A stretch of 64,000 nucleotides of DNA from Sinonovacula constricta (taxonomy: Eukaryota > Mollusca > Bivalvia > Cardiida > Solecurtidae). Under the pieces are notes generated by a model. It was not told the origin of the DNA. It did not search any database and was given only the letters and a program-made list of their open reading frames with translations. The stretch's first letter is position 1. Each line of letters begins with the position of its first letter. The stretch lies in contig CM017557.1 of assembly GCA_007844125.1 (NCBI GenBank), forward strand, positions 59,611,514-59,675,513, written 5' to 3'. Positions 36,801 through 47,044 of this stretch are shown here, piece after piece. The translations under genes were made by a program, and so were the position numbers.

Positions 36801-37063
36801 TATGTCATTATTATTATTATTGTTATTATTATTAATATTATCATTATCATCATCGTCATCACCATCATTTTTTCTACATCGGTGTTTTTTGTACCTCTTT
36901 TCTATGCACCATAACCCATGATAACCCATATTTTTATGTTTATTTCAGTGTACCTAAAGGGAATGACCCTGCTGACGCCACGTTCCTCACACAGGCGCAG
37001 TTGGATGGTCCAGAAATGGGTGTGGCTACAGCGTGGCCAGAGGGGAATCCAGTCTCAACATAA
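21824..37063 (+). CDS. BBOF1: basal body-orientation factor 1 (BBOF1/CCDC176-like), 11 coding exons, complete
   Basis: Exons: 21824-21873, 22855-22977, 25022-25145, 26374-26583, 27742-27822, 28541-28611, 29058-29271, 30354-30625, 31235-31387, 35018-35203, 36949-37063. All joins are GT-AG and keep one frame, giving 1599 nt or 532 aa; human BBOF1 is about the same length. The N-terminus (residues 1-30) is a Lys/Gly-rich tract beginning MPKKGKKGKKGG. Residues ~32-400 are charged heptad-type coiled coil with no Pro, including ENIVKIAAANSKVWEARLEI and the DUF4515-like part. The C-terminal ~130 residues are less ordered (SSAPSLPAIEQGR near the middle). Family knowledge: BBOF1 sits at basal bodies of multiciliated cells, keeps them aligned to flow, and also stabilises the sperm axoneme. 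The start codon is the first ATG after the promoter motifs. The promoter pair RFX plus forkhead fits a motile-cilium gene. Confidence 0.88.
22030..22315 (+). repeat. intronic direct repeat, copy 1 (BBOF1 intron 1)
   Basis: About 286 bp, highly similar to 27969-28265. Shared landmarks are TGAGGAATACATATCACATT, CTAAAAGCAGTGCCA, ATGCACAAATTTT and ATCTCATAAGTTCTCATC. No inverted ends or tail are visible. Confidence 0.85.
22855..22977 (+). CDS. BBOF1: BBOF1 exon 2
   Basis: Acceptor ttttttacag; finishes the Lys/Gly tract, then AENIVKIAAANSKVWEARLE to KQEY; donor AGgtatgt, phase 2. Intron 2 is 2044 bp. Confidence 0.9.
23848..23940 (+). repeat. SINE-A head fragment
   Basis: CTGGTAGTGCAATCAGTAAA, CCAGGTAATGGAGGC and the CATACCAAAGT junction match the 5' head of SINE-A. 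The body is missing. Confidence 0.6.
24272..24548 (+). repeat. SINE-A copy in BBOF1 intron 2
   Basis: Has the family body: ATAGCTCCCTTGCTAATGCT, GGTAGTTCCACGACTGGTTG, GCAGCACTATATCTGCTT and GATAAACCC. The head is diverged. Confidence 0.8.
24791..24985 (+). repeat. SINE-B-related copy, diverged
   Basis: CACATGGCAGAGTGGTTTGT (A-box-like), ACCACATGGGCCATGGGTCA and CACTTTGTCTAGGG follow the SINE-B layout. GCCAGTGGTCCTA is tandemly doubled near 24912-24938. Confidence 0.5.
25022..25145 (+). CDS. BBOF1: BBOF1 exon 3
   Basis: Acceptor ttgtccacag; begins with the split Arg, ENAKSLMLENDALQ, ends KEDAVKDNH; donor CATgtatgt, phase 0. Too short to stand out as an open frame by itself. Confidence 0.9.
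26374..26583 (+). CDS. BBOF1: BBOF1 exon 4
   Basis: Acceptor ctattttcag; LERLQQQMRDLKKENRKEKE through QMQKELDD; phase 0, donor GATgtacat. Strong coiled coil. Confidence 0.9.
27365..27598 (+). repeat. SINE-B copy in BBOF1 intron 4
   Basis: tRNA-like head (GATGTAGTGGTTGAGTCGCC and GGGTTTGAGTCC), then the body with the palindrome CCAGACATTTGTCTGG at 27520-27535 and a 3' TATAATGATTATAGTTGG. It sits about 145 bp upstream of exon 5. Confidence 0.8.
27742..27822 (+). CDS. BBOF1: BBOF1 exon 5
   Basis: Acceptor tttatttcag; 27 codons from IKESMYNANRDHKST to RMEQKFFEEK; donor AAGgtataa, phase 0. Confidence 0.9.
27969..28265 (+). repeat. intronic direct repeat, copy 2 (BBOF1 intron 5)
   Basis: About 297 bp, the partner of the 22.0-22.3 kb copy in the same orientation. 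It sits 146 bp after exon 5. It could be a low-copy dispersed element or an intra-gene duplication. Confidence 0.85.
28541..28611 (+). CDS. BBOF1: BBOF1 exon 6
   Basis: Acceptor gtttattttag; MRLQQEANQKIEELAERAHT then EAIA split at the end; donor GCgtaact, phase 2. Confidence 0.88.
29058..29271 (+). CDS. BBOF1: BBOF1 exon 7
   Basis: Acceptor ttgatttcag; NLDETTKSVYKENVRLSEAL through KTQKQTLRE; donor GAGgtctgt, phase 0. Confidence 0.9.
30354..30625 (+). CDS. BBOF1: BBOF1 exon 8
   Basis: Acceptor cttttttcag; NSDKISTLEHSLSHMAREFE through DQVKAEINAN; donor CAgtaagt, phase 2. Largest exon, last long coiled-coil segment. Confidence 0.9.
31235..31387 (+). CDS. BBOF1: BBOF1 exon 9
   Basis: Acceptor tttgtttcag; EQYRRDAQRAYQDKMLSAHA through FKDLEAADR; donor CTgtaagt, phase 2. 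A different frame is also open across this exon but breaks the splice phase. Confidence 0.9.
31535..31927 (+). repeat. minisatellite, ~35-bp unit x ~11 (BBOF1 intron 9)
   Basis: Unit close to TTAACCACTTTTACTGCTAA followed by GGATAGCAAAATGTA, with one short unit near 31680. Contiguous units, no spacers. Confidence 0.95.
31982..32275 (+). repeat. minisatellite, 32-bp unit x ~9 with 64-bp higher order
   Basis: Two alternating 32-bp variants, GGATAATAAGATTTCTGAAC-type and GGATATTAAGATATCTGAGC-type, both ending in CCTA. Four or so dimer repeats are readable. Confidence 0.95.
32741..33044 (-). repeat. SINE-A copy with 11-bp target duplication
   Basis: Minus-strand copy, 304 bp. Flanked by CCCTTTTCTTG at 32730-32740 and 33045-33055. 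The 3' tail (AAACAAACA-type, seen here as TTTGTTTCTTTG) and the body (GGTAATGGTATAGATCCCTT) are clear. The extreme 5' head is slightly truncated. Confidence 0.9.
34305..34664 (+). repeat. minisatellite, ~27-bp unit x ~13 (BBOF1 intron 9)
   Basis: Unit close to ACTAATGCTTAGTTAATATT followed by CATATTG, with scattered substitutions and one or two short units. It is about 350 bp upstream of exon 10. Confidence 0.95.
35018..35203 (+). CDS. BBOF1: BBOF1 exon 10
   Basis: Acceptor gtgctccag; NASGKVDVSDLTWEQKERVL through VQLTKDDT; donor AGgtgtgt, phase 2. Follows the largest intron (3630 bp). Confidence 0.9.
36479..36524 (+). repeat. GGAT/ACAG tetranucleotide tract
   Basis: GATGGATGGATGGACAGAGG continuing into (ACAG)n. 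Within BBOF1 intron 10. Confidence 0.85.
36734..36868 (+). repeat. (ATT)n/TTATCA-rich microsatellite
   Basis: Interrupted ATT and TCA trinucleotide tract ending about 80 bp before exon 11. Confidence 0.9.
36949..37063 (+). CDS. BBOF1: BBOF1 exon 11 with stop
   Basis: Acceptor gtttatttcag; VPKGNDPADATFLTQAQLDG, ending NPVST and TAA at 37061-37063. An alternative frame continues 40 nt longer but does not join in phase. Confidence 0.85.
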
Positions 37064-37143
37064 CACTGCCAATAATACAATGGACATAGATGATTTGATC
37101 TATTGACTTGTGGTATTAGCTGAACGGTGATAACTGCTGAAAA

Positions 37144-37149
37144 AATAAA
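37144..37149 (+). terminator. BBOF1: BBOF1 poly(A) signal
   Basis: AATAAA 81 nt after the stop, with a second AATAAA at 37216-37221. Either would give a short 3' UTR. Confidence 0.7.
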
Positions 37150-37221
37150 ACTTTGTTGTGAAATCTGTTTTAATTATGTTCTTAAAGTTGTCATCCAACT
37201 TGCTTTTCTTCTGTCAATAAA

Positions 37222-39154
37222 CTTTTTTTTAAAATTTGTCTTTAAACTTTAACTGACTTAAAATTAATCATTTGATAGGTTTTTCAACATTTTACAATCT
37301 GACTAAAACTCTCTTTGGACATAAATATTAAAACCTATCCATTTTATACATATTCAAAAAAAAAATCTCCATTGAAAAATGCTGTTTAGTCTGTTTGAAA
37401 ATCGTTCTTGTTATATGTCTTAAAAAGGATAATATTTCAATTTACAGAATTCAAGGTTGAAATTGTTTCTTCAGTTATTTTTGTTTATTCATTTACTATT
37501 TCATGTAAATGGCCGATGAATAAAAATTATCTTAAAAAATAACAAATTTTTAGATGATATTGTAGGGCCTTCATGTTTTACTCAATAGTTGCTCCTGAAT
37601 AATTTTCTGTCATAAAAGTGATAGAGCATCTAATGTGGCTGTCAAGTGATATTTGGTATTTTTAGCTCCACATTTAAAGAAAGTGAACATTTGAAGAAAC
37701 TGAAGCTATCCTCATGACCCTGTCATAAGCACTGGCATCTGCTTCAGCATTGGTTATCTTTTTGTTTAGGTTGATTTCTCAAAGATATTCACTCCTTTGA
37801 ATGTTTGTATAGTGTTAAAAGCCAAACCTATTTTAAAAGGGCAGGTAATCCTAAAACTAATTTTGGCAGAGTTATGTCCCTTATTTACTTAGAATTTTTG
37901 TTAGACAATCTAGCTTTAAGAAAGGTGGGTGTGCTATCTACAGACAGCTCTTGTTATATTATCTTATAGTATTTTATTGCTCTTTTCCCAGAGTTATATT
38001 ATTCAGGCTATGTATTAAATCAGCATTGGATGTGATATGTTTTACAAGAAGCTGCATTTATACAAAGTAGTTTGTTATATGTCTGACTGTACATACTGAG
38101 GTGTAATATGTGCACATTAAAATGGGAAACATGTGATATATTTGCTTTTTTGTTAAGATTGTCTTTGAATATTTTACACACATTTATTTTAACCTTTGTG
38201 AAAATTTATTCAAAGAATAAACCTTGTATTATATGGGTTTTTTTGTTTGTTTGTTTACCTAATCCAATTTGTAGTCATGAAAAAAGTTCTTAGCTGATAT
38301 CAGAAGAAACATACAACTTTTAAATTATACTTGGTTGTATTTTTGCATTATTGCAGTATTAACAAACAAGAACATACAAAGTCACAAGTTCAGAAAAACA
38401 CTGACAAAAAAATGGCATCGACAGAATTGTAATGGGAGTTATCCAAAAAATATATTGATATCCACAGAAGGAAAAACATATAGAATACCAGTCTGATATT
38501 TTTATATCACATTTGGGAGCATGTTTTTCAAAAACGTATACAGATAATTTAGTTCGAATGTCTTAAAGAGAGGATCTGACATGAGTTGTCATTTAATTCA
38601 AACATTTATTAAAGGAGTTACGGAAAAGTAATAGTATGTGAGCCTATGGCGGGCTTACTAACTTTTTTCCTGGATGAGGTTTAAATGATGAGAGTCAGAT
38701 TCCTTTTATTACATGACTTTAGTCACCAATATATGATTTTATGAAATTTTATTAACAACACATGGTGAAATGGTGGTATGAGATGATCTGTATTATGATG
38801 ACGTTGATGATGTCAGACTTTACCAATCAGAAAGCTGTATTACAATAGAGTAATACATGTATAACAAAATACATAATGGGTGAATTGAATGGAAAACAAG
38901 GGGAATGATTTAATAATAATGAATAGTCAAATAACAGGGTTTTACATAAATACATCATTGCGACCCCAGTGCAGTTTTGTAAAATAACATTAATATCATA
39001 ACAGACAAGCATCATAAGCAGTTTATGGTATTTTTATTAAATCTTCAGTTTCAATGCACTTTCCATGTAAGAGGTTGGTGCAGATGCCAGGCTAGTTGAC
39101 CACAGGACATATTTCATATAAACAACCAGAGCACTAAACTTGTACAAAAAAGGC
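37222..39154. other. intergenic, nothing recognised
   Basis: AT-rich DNA downstream of BBOF1 with no gene, tandem repeat or recurring element that I could identify. Confidence 0.35.
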
Positions 39155-39626
39155 TTAAAGATAGTATCCGACAGTTTGGATTAAACATTTTTTTCATAAA
39201 ACAACCAAATAAATATCGGTAAATGCTCTTTATTGATGTCCTACACATGTGTGAAAAGTAATCCATATTGACACAATCATCATTACAAAAATGTATTTCC
39301 TATCTGAGCCACACTGACCTGTTAGCTATTTTTAAACTAAGAAAACCATGTGACCACCTATGTTTAAGTTTAAGTCGTCTGCTTTAATGTTGATGTCTAT
39401 TTTAGCAGGAATCCCAATCATCTTATTTATAGATCTAAAATGAATTAATATTTTAAGTGTTGATTAACATGTTTTACTGCCCTTAAAATTGAGATACTTT
39501 AGAAAATTATCTTATTTTAGACTAAAGTATAATCTTTCTGCAGAAACTATGCACAAATATCCCAGACTGAGGTCAGATATTGCTTCATGTATTTGACATG
39601 GGCAAACTTTCGTATACCACCTTTAA
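39155..39626 (-). mobile_element. MITE-1 copy i, full length (472 bp)
   Basis: Starts TTAAAGATAGTATCCGACAG and ends TTTCGTATACCACCTTTAA. The interior has GAGCCACACTGACCTGTTAG. TTAA is present at both extremes. Confidence 0.9.
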
Positions 39627-39790
39627 CAATTCCCGAGCTAAATGAACAGTGCTATGCCTGAGATTTGCTTGCATTTTCCCCTTAACACTGTTAAAAGTCA
39701 GATTTTATTTAACAGAGAAACCATATCTATTATAATCTATCCACTAGGATTGCTGCAGGCTATGTGTGAAAACAGTTAATGAATACTGTT

Positions 39791-40045
39791 AATTTGGGGC
39801 ATGTGGCATAGTGGTAGAGTCACTGATTTGTAACTTCTCTGACTTCTTAGCTTCCTACAGCATGGATTTGAGTCCTGTTTGGAGTGAAGGACATAATGTG
39901 GGAAGGTCTTCCAGCTGACTTAAGTGCACCAGTAGTTCTACACAGACATTTGTGTGGGGGTCTTCCTCCACCAAGTAGCTCGACGTCGCTATTATAATTA
40001 TCATAATTGGTCAATGCAATGTTTTTCCAAAAAACAAAAAAAAAC
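39791..40045 (+). repeat. SINE-B copy
   Basis: Head GTGGCATAGTGGTAGAGTCA, B-box-like GGATTTGAGTCC, body CTACACAGACATTTGTGTGG, then an A-rich tail. One of the more complete copies. Confidence 0.8.
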
Positions 40046-40107
40046 AACAAAAGAATACTATGAACAGGGACAAACAATAGATTGTTTTGTTATTGAAATA
40101 CGTTCAC

Positions 40108-40232
40108 TATGATCATTATTGCAACGCCCAGATATTTTGATGAAGGAAGACCCTTGACAAATGTCTGGGTAGAACCAGTGGTTCACAGCAGGTCACTATC
40201 AGCTGGAAGATCTTCTCACATTAAAAACATTA
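40108..40232 (-). repeat. SINE-B copy, reverse, partial
   Basis: Carries GACAAATGTCTGGGTAGAAC and CACAGCAGGTCACTATCAGC, the complement of the SINE-B body. It faces the copy at 39.8-40.0 kb tail to tail. Confidence 0.75.
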
Positions 40233-42045
40233 TAATGACAGACTAAATCCAAATAACATTATGAATGACATTTTCCTATTATGACATAGATATTTTGTTT
40301 ATAGCCTGCACTGGGATCAGTTAGATGTACACGTATTTATGTAAAACACTGTATTTGTTAAATTTAGAAAAAGAATGTGAACACATTTTTATGTTGCTCA
40401 AAAAATACTCTAGAATATTATAGTATTGTAACTTTGGGTTTATTTTTTAAAATAAACTTGCCACTGTGATGGAAGTCCATGTATTTTGTTGTTTGATAAC
40501 ACCTCAAAGAAGAACTTTTGCATAGGTGCATGCCAGGATTGTATCCAAAAGCCTCCATGAAAATATATTTTTTGAAGATCAGAAGAATACTTTTAGAAAC
40601 TGACAAAAGCTCGTGGTGAGGTACACTAATATTTGAGTTTTGTTAAATTAAAAACAAGCTTTTATATGCTGTATTACATTTACACGATTAATTCTTTCTT
40701 TTAACTGACTTTCTAAAAAAAATTAAAAGTAATTTAAAGAAATCCAACAACTTAATTCTAAAAACATAATATTTTTAAAGAAAGAAAAACAACAGCGTGC
40801 AATGTCTGTAATACACACACACACACACACACAAACACACATAGCGCACGCACAAACATATACAAACTCACACACAAGCATGTTCAATGTTTCTACAGCA
40901 ACGAGTTAGTAATGACAGAAATAAGAAATTCTTGTTTTATTTACTGGTGAGTTCATAAATTGACTACACATGATAAATTATGCGTTACAAACAAGCAAGG
41001 GGAACAACTACTTACAATCTCTGTGACAGTGATGCGTGTGTTGCATCCTCTTTGTTTTATTTGTTTCTGTAAGAAGTAAAAATTAACCAGCTAGTAATAT
41101 GAATTGATTATGCTGCTGTCCTAATACTTTTCCTATTTGTTCTAATCCAAAAGATTGAAAAAAATGTGAAAAATGTGGTGTCTCTTTAGCTAAATGAAAT
41201 TGCTGCATTTGCCTTTCACATAAGATAAGACATGATAACTGGTAGTAATCGATGTATAGGCTAATCTGTGAGTATTTCAAAATCTTCTAAACCGACGTCA
41301 AGTTAAGGAATGGCCGCTATAATGGGCGCAGACAAACGGCAAAAAGTACATGTATTCTCAGTAGATTGCATCAAAATGGTAAACAGTAACATGTTCAATT
41401 GTTAGACAATGGAATAAACATGGTCACCTTATAATTAATTATACATTTAATCAAGCCAGTGACTTATAAAGCGTGTTTGAAATATTCTTTGCAAAAAAGC
41501 GAAGTCTTGATGTTTCAGATTTACCATTTTGTTTGAAACTTTTTGCTCAATTACAAATACGTACGATTTACACCGGCCTTCTACATTGACCGAATACTAA
41601 TAACATGAATGTACTATCTGCAAATTCATATCATTGAAGGTCAAAGGCAGTTAAGGCTTACACTTTTTTGGTATGTGATTGACATTTCTCGTAATCTTAT
41701 ACAGTAATACTCAACTTTCGAGTGCTGGCAGATAACTACCAAATGCCAAGCTTTACTACACGTAATGCACTTTGCTATGTCATTGACGACTTTATAGCAT
41801 TCGCATGTAGAACGCTCCATTGAAAGTTGAATTACCATGTGCGCAGAGCTTTAATTGATTAAACAATATACTATATAGTACTACATCAAGTCGTGTATGA
41901 ATATGGTTATAAAACAACAATCATCCTCATAAGTTAACTTTTACTACGACAAGAAGCGTTTTAAGCTTTGTCCCAAGCTTTACCACGCCCCCTTGAAATT
42001 ATCCTAATAGTTGTCAACAGAGGGCGCCTCGCTCTGACGACACAC
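40233..42045. other. intergenic; short (AC)n tract
   Basis: Contains (AC)n at 40812-40840. No gene is supported. CpG becomes more frequent from about 41980, towards the putative promoter. Confidence 0.35.
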
Positions 42046-42217
42046 CTTAATTTGACAGGTATGTTGTCGGCCATTTTCGCTAGTTCTTACTAAGTTTTGT
42101 GACAGGTAGTATTTGTTCTTGCATGATTGTTTAATTGGACATTTTGGATATAAGTGTGCTTCATTACGCGACTATTTCCACATTCAGTGCACGCTGGACA
42201 TTTATTTTTGTGCTGGT
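42046..42217 (+). promoter_or_regulatory. putative start region and non-coding exon 1 of the heavy beta-spectrin gene
   Basis: A locally CpG-richer patch holds GTCGGCCATTTTCG at about 42067-42080, which is YY1-like in reverse and typical of TSS-proximal positions. About 150 nt later a good donor occurs: GCTGgtaggtaaaa, or GCTGGTAGgtaaaa. The spectrin exon at 59.27 kb begins inside its 5' UTR right after an acceptor, so a non-coding exon must exist upstream; this is the best candidate seen. No transcript evidence. Confidence 0.3.
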
Positions 42218-44279
42218 AGGTAAAAATTCTCTACTTTCGGTACTATGTACAGTACTGTCAATGCCCGCTAAAATTGAACCGAAAGGGTCATTTTAGGATT
42301 TTTGTGTTTACTTTGTAACATAGAGCTGTCATTTTAATAATACTTACTTATTCAAATTATTTAGTTATATACTATTTCATAACAGGCAAATTGTAACTGT
42401 ATATGGCTTATTTACCTTGTTATTTCGACTTTTCAGTTACATGTGTAGCAATGGGACAATCAAGGGGAATAACCCATGCACGATAACAGTGCATGAAATT
42501 AACGTGCATATGCATACATGAAACATTGCTCACAGTTATAAGCATTTTCCACTTTTAAAATCTGACGTCGCCTCAAATCAGTGTTTACTAACAAATCCTT
42601 ATTTTTGGATGGCATGTAATGCTGTTTTATTTGTGGGTGTGACTTATGTGCATATATGGTTAATGTGTATTTAATAGACAGGCATGTAGGTCAACTTCTG
42701 CAAAACAAAAAGTGAGTTTGGACATCAAACTATTCAAAACTTTGCAAATTACTTCACATAACCCTGCAAACAAGGTGACACAGAGAGAAAAATCAAAGAC
42801 ACTGCTTTTAAGAATTCTTATTTGTTTAATAAGTAAAGGAATGCCATAATTATGTAATTGCTAAAGAAAGTAGCACCTATATTATACACTTTACTGTAAA
42901 AGCCAAAGTTTGCCATAAATAACATACCAAGCAAGGTTTCAGGATGATAGTGTCAAAACTGTCTTTATGTTAAATTATTATTTTGTTAAAAAGCCAGAAT
43001 CAACTAATACATCAAATTAAATGGCAATATTTGAGTTTAAGTAACTAGCTATAACAGTTTAAGAAGTTAAACATTTAAAGGTTGAATATCCAATTAAAAA
43101 AACAACAACCTTCCCTAGTTCTACAAAAAAATACTGTATGTATTATTTTTTACCTTCAACTTTAATATTTTCATTTTCGTATTTTTAAATTTGCCGATAA
43201 CAAGTAAAGAATAAAATATAAGCTTTTAAAATGAGGAAAAACAAAGGCTATATACAGTGGCTTACTTTTAGGACTAAAAAAATCACCCACAACAAAAGGC
43301 AACATGCGTCAGCTTAAGTTAATAAAAACTATACCCTCTCCCCCCCTCCCCCCCCCCACTTTTTTGTTGTTGATATTTGTATTGCCCCCAAAAATAGTGT
43401 AAATCCTGAACTCTTTTTTTTATCCTTTCTGTCAGGAGAGTGTTGTTTGGGCTATATAGTGTACATTTTTTGTGTGTGATAAAGACACGTTAAAGCTGTG
43501 GCAAAGATGGTGTAAACATGTTCTAGCCAGACTCATTAACACCATTTAACACCCATTGGCCTGATTTGATTGATCGCTGTTGTTTGATCAAGTGACACAT
43601 TGATGGAAAATACATACTTTGGTTTTATGGCGACTTAGCAAGTGTGCCACCAGAAGTATAGAAGTTGGCCATACCTTGCCAAGTGAAGTGGGTACCGAAT
43701 TTGTAAATTTTTTTGAAATGTATAAAACTATGAAACTTAAGAAGTATATGTCATGATATTTTTTATGCATTCTGATTGTATATGTATTATATAGTTTTTT
43801 ATTTTCAGTGTGAGATTTTTATTTTTATTTTTTCCCTTTCTGTCTATAAATTTAGTTATGAAATTCCTAAAGTATGTTTTGTTATTTCGTACTATTACTT
43901 TTAGCGAGAATCTTAATGATGCTTGAAAATATGTTTGATTTGTCACTGAATAGCTTTGAACCCAATTTGAGAATGCTTGAGCAGATAACACCTTAGCAGG
44001 ATTTTCTTATAAATTTATGCTTATAGGCACATTGTTCAACTTCGCCATGTTCTTGTTTGTGAACGTAGTTTGATAACGAAATGCTCTAGAGAAAACATTA
44101 TTTATCATATTGTATAGAGGCCTGCGCTCTCAAACGGTCACCCATTTGTACACTAAAAACCGTAACCTTTGCTTAACTGTGCAACTTTGAAAGACACTTA
44201 AGTGCGTTGTTAAAAAGTTAACCCAGCAGCAAGGCTGGCCTAAAGCGCTAATATTTCTACCTTTGCAGCAGTCATTTCA

Positions 44280-44284
<5 letters not shown>
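42218..44284. other. putative intron/intergenic, no feature except C-rich run
   Basis: A C-rich pyrimidine run lies at about 43335-43358. No gene or recurring repeat was found. Confidence 0.3.

Positions 44285-44354
<70 letters not shown>
44285..44354 (+). repeat. (TA)n microsatellite
   Basis: About 65 bp of alternating TA, then TATG-type interruptions; it is the landing site of the adjacent SINE-A. Confidence 0.95.
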
Positions 44355-44357
<3 letters not shown>

Positions 44358-44370
44358 ATTATGTATATAT

Positions 44371-44607
44371 CCAAAGTGGTAAAAAATGGTAGTGGTATAG
44401 CTCCCTTGCTAACGCTCAAGCAAATATAAGGGTAGTTCCACGACTGGTTGGCCCGGTGTCAGGATAATGTGACTGGGTGTGGTATCATGCCAGGTGTTCA
44501 CGGCATGCTATACACAGTTAAGGCAGCACTATATCTGCTTCAAGTGGACACCGTCTCCAGATAACTGAAATACTGTTGGTGGGACGATAAACCCAATAAA
44601 CAAACAA
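44371..44607 (+). repeat. SINE-A copy, 5'-truncated, with 16-bp target duplication
   Basis: 237 bp starting at CCAAAGTGGT and ending AATAAACAAACAA. It is flanked by TATATTATGTATATAT at 44355-44370 and 44608-44623, a perfect 16-bp duplication, as expected for LINE-machinery insertion into the TA tract. Confidence 0.95.
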
Positions 44608-45539
44608 TATATTATGTATATATATATATTATGTGCAGGCATGCACATGTAATATCTTTCTATCACTTTAATATGTGCTGCAGTGATATTTTTTTTACAA
44701 TTTTATCACTACGGGTCCTGGGACTCACTGGACTAAAAGTCCTAAAATTTAATGTGTGAGTTCCAATTTGGATGTTTCAAATCCCATGACTTATAAGTAA
44801 TCAGTCAAGGTGATAAAGAATTTGTATGTGAGGTTATGTTCAAGCTGGCTATTCAGGACATCAATAGTTTGACCTTAATATTAATTGTATCATGGTTGCC
44901 CTAGATGTCAACATCTTCTGACAAAGATGACTGTTCTTTGCCAAACCAATGCCACCTTCCCTAAAACAACAACACTGAGATAACACGCCTCTTTCTTGAC
45001 ACTATCTCTTGACTACTGATTATTTCGACTGATTAGTTTGTCAAAGAATTTAGGATCATGCTAAAGCATTTCTTAGCAACAGCTTTGAGAAGCAATTCTG
45101 TGTTGTACTTTATTTTCCATTAAACTGCAGTTTTGAATCTAGCAAAATCTAAAAGCAACCTACCACTGTGACTGGATGAATTGATCAGTAGCTGCTTCTG
45201 TCATAAGAATAACTCTTGGCCAACACTAGTGATAACAGATTGCCCTGATCAATTTTATGGCTGATTGGTTTTCCCTGCAGCAGTTTATTGCCTCTGGTAC
45301 ATACTGATGCAAGGTCAGATAGACTACTTCATGGCAGACCTTGTTCAAGCTCAGGAGCTGATCAAGTCTATATGACCTGTTTGTTTATACATCTGCCATG
45401 CCTGCAGGTATGTTTCTAAGATAACATACAGGATGACCTTATGTTTGACATAGTTCCATTCAAAGAAAAACACGAAAGAAGATATTTCAAGAACTTACAA
45501 ATATTTAATTGGTATGTTTGCTTGGTTCAAAAATCTGCC

Positions 45540-45825
45540 AAGGGGTGCATATGTTTGAGTGGTTGTGTTGCCAATTTGTAACTCCTCAGACTTCTCTGCC
45601 TCTTATTGTATGGGGTCAAGTCCAGGTTTGGATGTATACATTATGTGGAAAGGTCTTGTCACTGACCAACCATATGTCGGTGGTTCTACCCAGACATTTG
45701 TCTGGGGTCTACTCTACAAATAATTGCAGTGTGATGGTGGTATTACCCAGACATTTGTCTGGGGTCTTCTCCTACCAAAATAGCCGGACATTGCTATAAT
45801 GATCTTAATGTGATGTATTGTTAAA
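45540..45825 (+). repeat. SINE-B copy with internal duplication
   Basis: Head TTGAGTGGTTGTGTTGCC, GGGGTCAAGTCC, then two copies of the CCAGACATTTGTCTGG core (45690-45705 and 45747-45762) about 57 bp apart. Ends with GCTATAATGATC. Confidence 0.8.
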
Positions 45826-46608
45826 CAAAACAAATCAACAATTATAGCTGATTGACATTACATTGTTATAACTACCATTAATGTGTTGATTAAAATAATA
45901 AAACTAATTTTAAAAAAATCTGAGTAGTACAGAATGGTGCCAAGTTGACTTACAACACAGCAAGCACCATATTCAATGTTACACCATGCCATTATCACAT
46001 TACCCTTTGCCTTCCACCAAAAATAAATATTTTTGTGACAGTAAAATGACAACTAAGTAAAAGTTAAAAATATGGTAAACTTATTATGGAATTTCCAATA
46101 TGGGTCAATAGCAAGCCATTGGAATTTTACCAGAATGACAGAATCTGTTTTTCAGACAATGAAAAATGTCATGACCTGGGTTTGAACCTATATTTTCCTT
46201 TTACTGGGGCAACCCTGGGGCCACATGTCGACCTACCAAGCTATCATTTAAGTACAACTTTAAGCAAGGAAAGCAAGTGCCTCAACAGGATGATAAATAG
46301 TACCCTATAAGTTAAAGGCAACATAATGTAGGGTAGATGGGCAGGTATTTTAAAAGTAGCTCAATGATAGGTGTGGCAGAAGGCTAGACTGTTGAAGATA
46401 GCCCTAACTGAGGGTAGCATTCCAAAGGAGTTGTTGATACCTGGACTCAAGGGCCTGCTTTAGATAACCAGTACTTATTGCTTCAAGTTTGATAAAGACA
46501 ACTCAATAAAACTTCAGAAATGTATTTGTTTTTACTGGTTATCATTTTTGATGCCATATTTTTAAACCCCTTTTAAACTCTTCTCAGCCACACAGCTATG
46601 GTTATTGT

Positions 46609-46912
46609 TTGTTTGTTTGTTTGGTTTATCGTCCCGTCAACAGTATTTTAGTTATCTGGAGACAGTGTCCACATGAAGCGATATAGTTCTGCCTTCACTG
46701 TGTATAGCATGCCATGAACACCTGGCACGATACCACACCAAGTCACATTATCCTTACACTGGCCAACCAGACATAGAACTACTATTATATTTGCTCGAGC
46801 GTTAGCAAGGGAGCTATACCACTACCAGTTTTAATGACTTTGGTATGTTGCGGCCCGGGATCGAACCCGTATCTGGAGCCGACACTCGACCTATTGCGCT
46901 ACCAGGTCTGTT
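46609..46912 (-). repeat. SINE-A copy, full length, with 13-bp target duplication
   Basis: Exactly 304 bp, flanked by CTATGGTTATTGT at 46596-46608 and 46913-46925. Minus-strand reading begins AACAGACCTGGTAGCGCAAT (tRNA-like head), has GGTTCGATCCCGGG, and ends in repeated AAAC. A good family reference. Confidence 0.93.
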
Positions 46913-47044
46913 CTATGGTTATTGTAGTGATGTCCATATTTAATTTATGAGGGTAGACCTCTGACAAATGCTTAAGTAAACTCTCTCAGGTTGGCTGGAT
47001 GACCTTGCCATTTTAGTTTTTACTCCAACAAGGACTCCTACACT

